Origin: Bdellovibrionales bacterium
GTDB lineage: Bacteria; Bdellovibrionota; UBA1018; CAIPTA01
DNA length: 6,036 nucleotides
Direction of reading: 5' to 3'
NCBI GenBank assembly: GCA_021730855.1
Contig: JAKFYM010000106.1
Location: forward strand, 1 to 6,036
Shown here one piece after another: positions 5,246 to 6,036 of the stretch (positions within the stretch are counted from its first letter, which is position 1; every line of letters starts with the position of its first letter). The notes beneath the pieces are model-generated. The model did not search any database. It was not told the DNA's origin and saw only the letters and a list, made by a program, of their open reading frames with translations. A program made the position numbers and the translations under genes.

Positions 5246-5308
5246 TTCGGCGGCATCTTAGTCAGAAGGCGTGGGAGAGGAAAGTTTTTTTCGAAATTAG
5301 CCGCCGAA
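5246..5308 (-). other. Inverted repeat spanning the LysR end and the protease leader
   Basis: TTCGGCGGC (5246-5254) and GCCGCCGAA (5300-5308) are perfect complements, nine bases each, with 45 bases between. One arm encodes the last F-G-G and part of the stop of LysR; the other lies directly before the protease Shine-Dalgarno site. A second, 7-bp pair (TCCTCTC 5239-5245, GAGAGGA 5275-5281) would cover that site itself. No T run follows, so it is not a classical terminator. A read-through transcript might fold here and weaken protease translation; this is inference. No promoter is obvious in the 66-base gap. Confidence 0.3.
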
Positions 5309-6034
5309 ACGCGCGTTCAAGCGCTCGAGAAAGACCTGATGTGCGGTAGTTTTTTCACGGCCGCGGAATTGGTTGAGCCAGAGGTGGTCGAAGAGGCGCT
5401 TGTCGGTGGGCTGCACGACCACCACCTTGTCCATCTCCGATTTGCGCTCGAGCACATAGTGGGGCACCACGCCAATGCCGAGCTTGCGTTTCACCAGGGC
5501 AAACACCATCTCTGCGGTGGCGGCAAAACAGGCCGCACGCACTTGCCGGATATGCTGGCCAAAGTGGCTGCGCCACCAGCGTTTAAACAAAAGATGATTA
5601 GGAAAATAATCGATGACCGGCAATGCATGCAGCTCTTCGGCGCTGGAGGTGCGGCTCACCAGATCGCGGTGGCCAATCAGCACGAGCTCTTCTTGGTAGA
5701 GCCGCTTGGCCTCGATCGCTTTCACCCCGGTGTGCGGGAAGATCGAGATCGAGAGATCGAGTTTGCCTTCCTCGAGCTGGGAGCGCAGCACGGAGGGGGC
5801 ATCGAAAATAAATTTTAGTTGCACGGCCGGGTGCGAGAGCATGAATTCCTCGATCACCGGCATCAGCTCGCTCTTGGTGAATTCCAGGTAGGAGCCGATG
5901 CGGAGTTGGCCATCCACTGTGCGGCCCTTTTGCGTGAATTGCAGGAGTGCGCCCTCGAGCTGCGATTGGTGCGTCAGGAGCTGGCGGTAGAGGGCCTCGG
6001 CCTCCGAGGTAAGGTGGAGGCGGTTGCCGATGCG
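5297..6034 (-). CDS. LysR-family transcriptional regulator, C-terminal 245 codons (5' end outside window)
   Basis: The frame stays open to the window edge; first full codon at 6034-6032. The visible start, RIGNRLHLTSEAEALYRQ, is the end of the LysR winged helix region (family pattern R-x-x-x-x-x-LT-x-x-G/A). It is followed by the linker helix (to about 38) and the two-lobed effector-binding fold beginning GQLRIGSYLEF. Family features include LEEGKLDLSISIFP, then HALPVIDYF, and ALVKRKLGIGVVPHYVLE near the end. About 50 N-terminal residues with most of the DNA-binding helix-turn-helix are missing from the window. The effector is unknown. LysR regulators often control neighbouring genes; the protease lies just downstream on the same strand, but divergent targets outside the window are equally likely. 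Internal GTG codons such as the one at 5917 are not the real start. Confidence 0.88.
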   Translation of the reverse strand, partial: RIGNRLHLTSEAEALYRQLLTHQSQLEGALLQFTQKGRTVDGQLRIGSYLEFTKSELMPVIEEFMLSHPAVQLKFIFDAPSVLRSQLEEGKLDLSISIFPHTGVKAIEAKRLYQEELVLIGHRDLVSRTSSAEELHALPVIDYFPNHLLFKRWWRSHFGQHIRQVRAACFAATAEMVFALVKRKLGIGVVPHYVLERKSEMDKVVVVQPTDKRLFDHLWLNQFRGREKTTAHQVFLERLNARFGG

Positions 6035-6036
6035 GT

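Noticed and set aside
5339..5818. Long plus-strand open frame (159 codons) opposite the LysR gene
   Set aside because: It lies antisense to a well-conserved LysR domain and shows no recognisable motif; long antisense frames are common in GC-rich genes.
1..6036. CTAG, often rare in proteobacteria, is common in the core genes but nearly absent from the cassette and LysR
   Set aside because: Counted by eye it is close to random expectation for the whole window and too small a sample to mean more.
1..6036. tRNA, rRNA, CRISPR arrays or riboswitches
   Set aside because: No cloverleaf, no conserved rRNA stretch and no regularly spaced direct repeats were seen on either strand.

Overview
The window looks like a piece of a Gram-negative chromosome. 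The main genes are fairly GC-rich. They encode the end of a probable outer-membrane barrel, a lipoprotein-type trypsin-fold protease, a SpoIIE-type phosphatase, a membrane histidine kinase and a LysR regulator. That mix would suit a Bdellovibrio-like or other former deltaproteobacterial lineage, but this is a guess from gene content and no marker gene proves it.

Layout: positions 2-253 (+) hold the C-terminal end of a beta-barrel-like protein. Its stop codon touches the start of a 373-residue SpoIIE/PP2C phosphatase with a degenerate receiver-like N-terminus (254-1375, +). A six-helix membrane histidine kinase faces it (1372-2796, -), and the two genes share a TTAA at their stop codons. From about 2837 to 3973 lies an insertion-like cassette. 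It is bounded by a 69-bp inverted repeat with 66 identical positions and flanked by a TTA trinucleotide on each side. Beyond it come a Cys-rich lipoprotein serine protease (3974-5230, -) and the last 245 codons of a LysR-type regulator (5297-6034, -), which runs off the window.

The cassette is the most interesting part. It holds a low-GC gene for a small secreted four-cysteine protein of unknown function (3176-3598, +) with its own promoter, Shine-Dalgarno site and terminator. At its right side sits the first 45 codons of an IS5-type transposase (3703-3838, -), cut off just before the usual W-R-D-L-P motif. At its left side are weak traces of an IS3-type transposase. No complete transposase is present. 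The simplest reading is an IS5-like element whose transposase body was replaced by a passenger gene, that is, a mobile insertion cassette that would need a transposase supplied in trans.

The cassette sits exactly at the stop codon of the protease gene. Without it, the protease stop would lie 37 bases upstream of the histidine kinase start on the same strand, so it has probably split a LysR-protease-kinase cluster. The phosphatase and the kinase are both signalling proteins, but nothing in the sequence shows that they act in one pathway.
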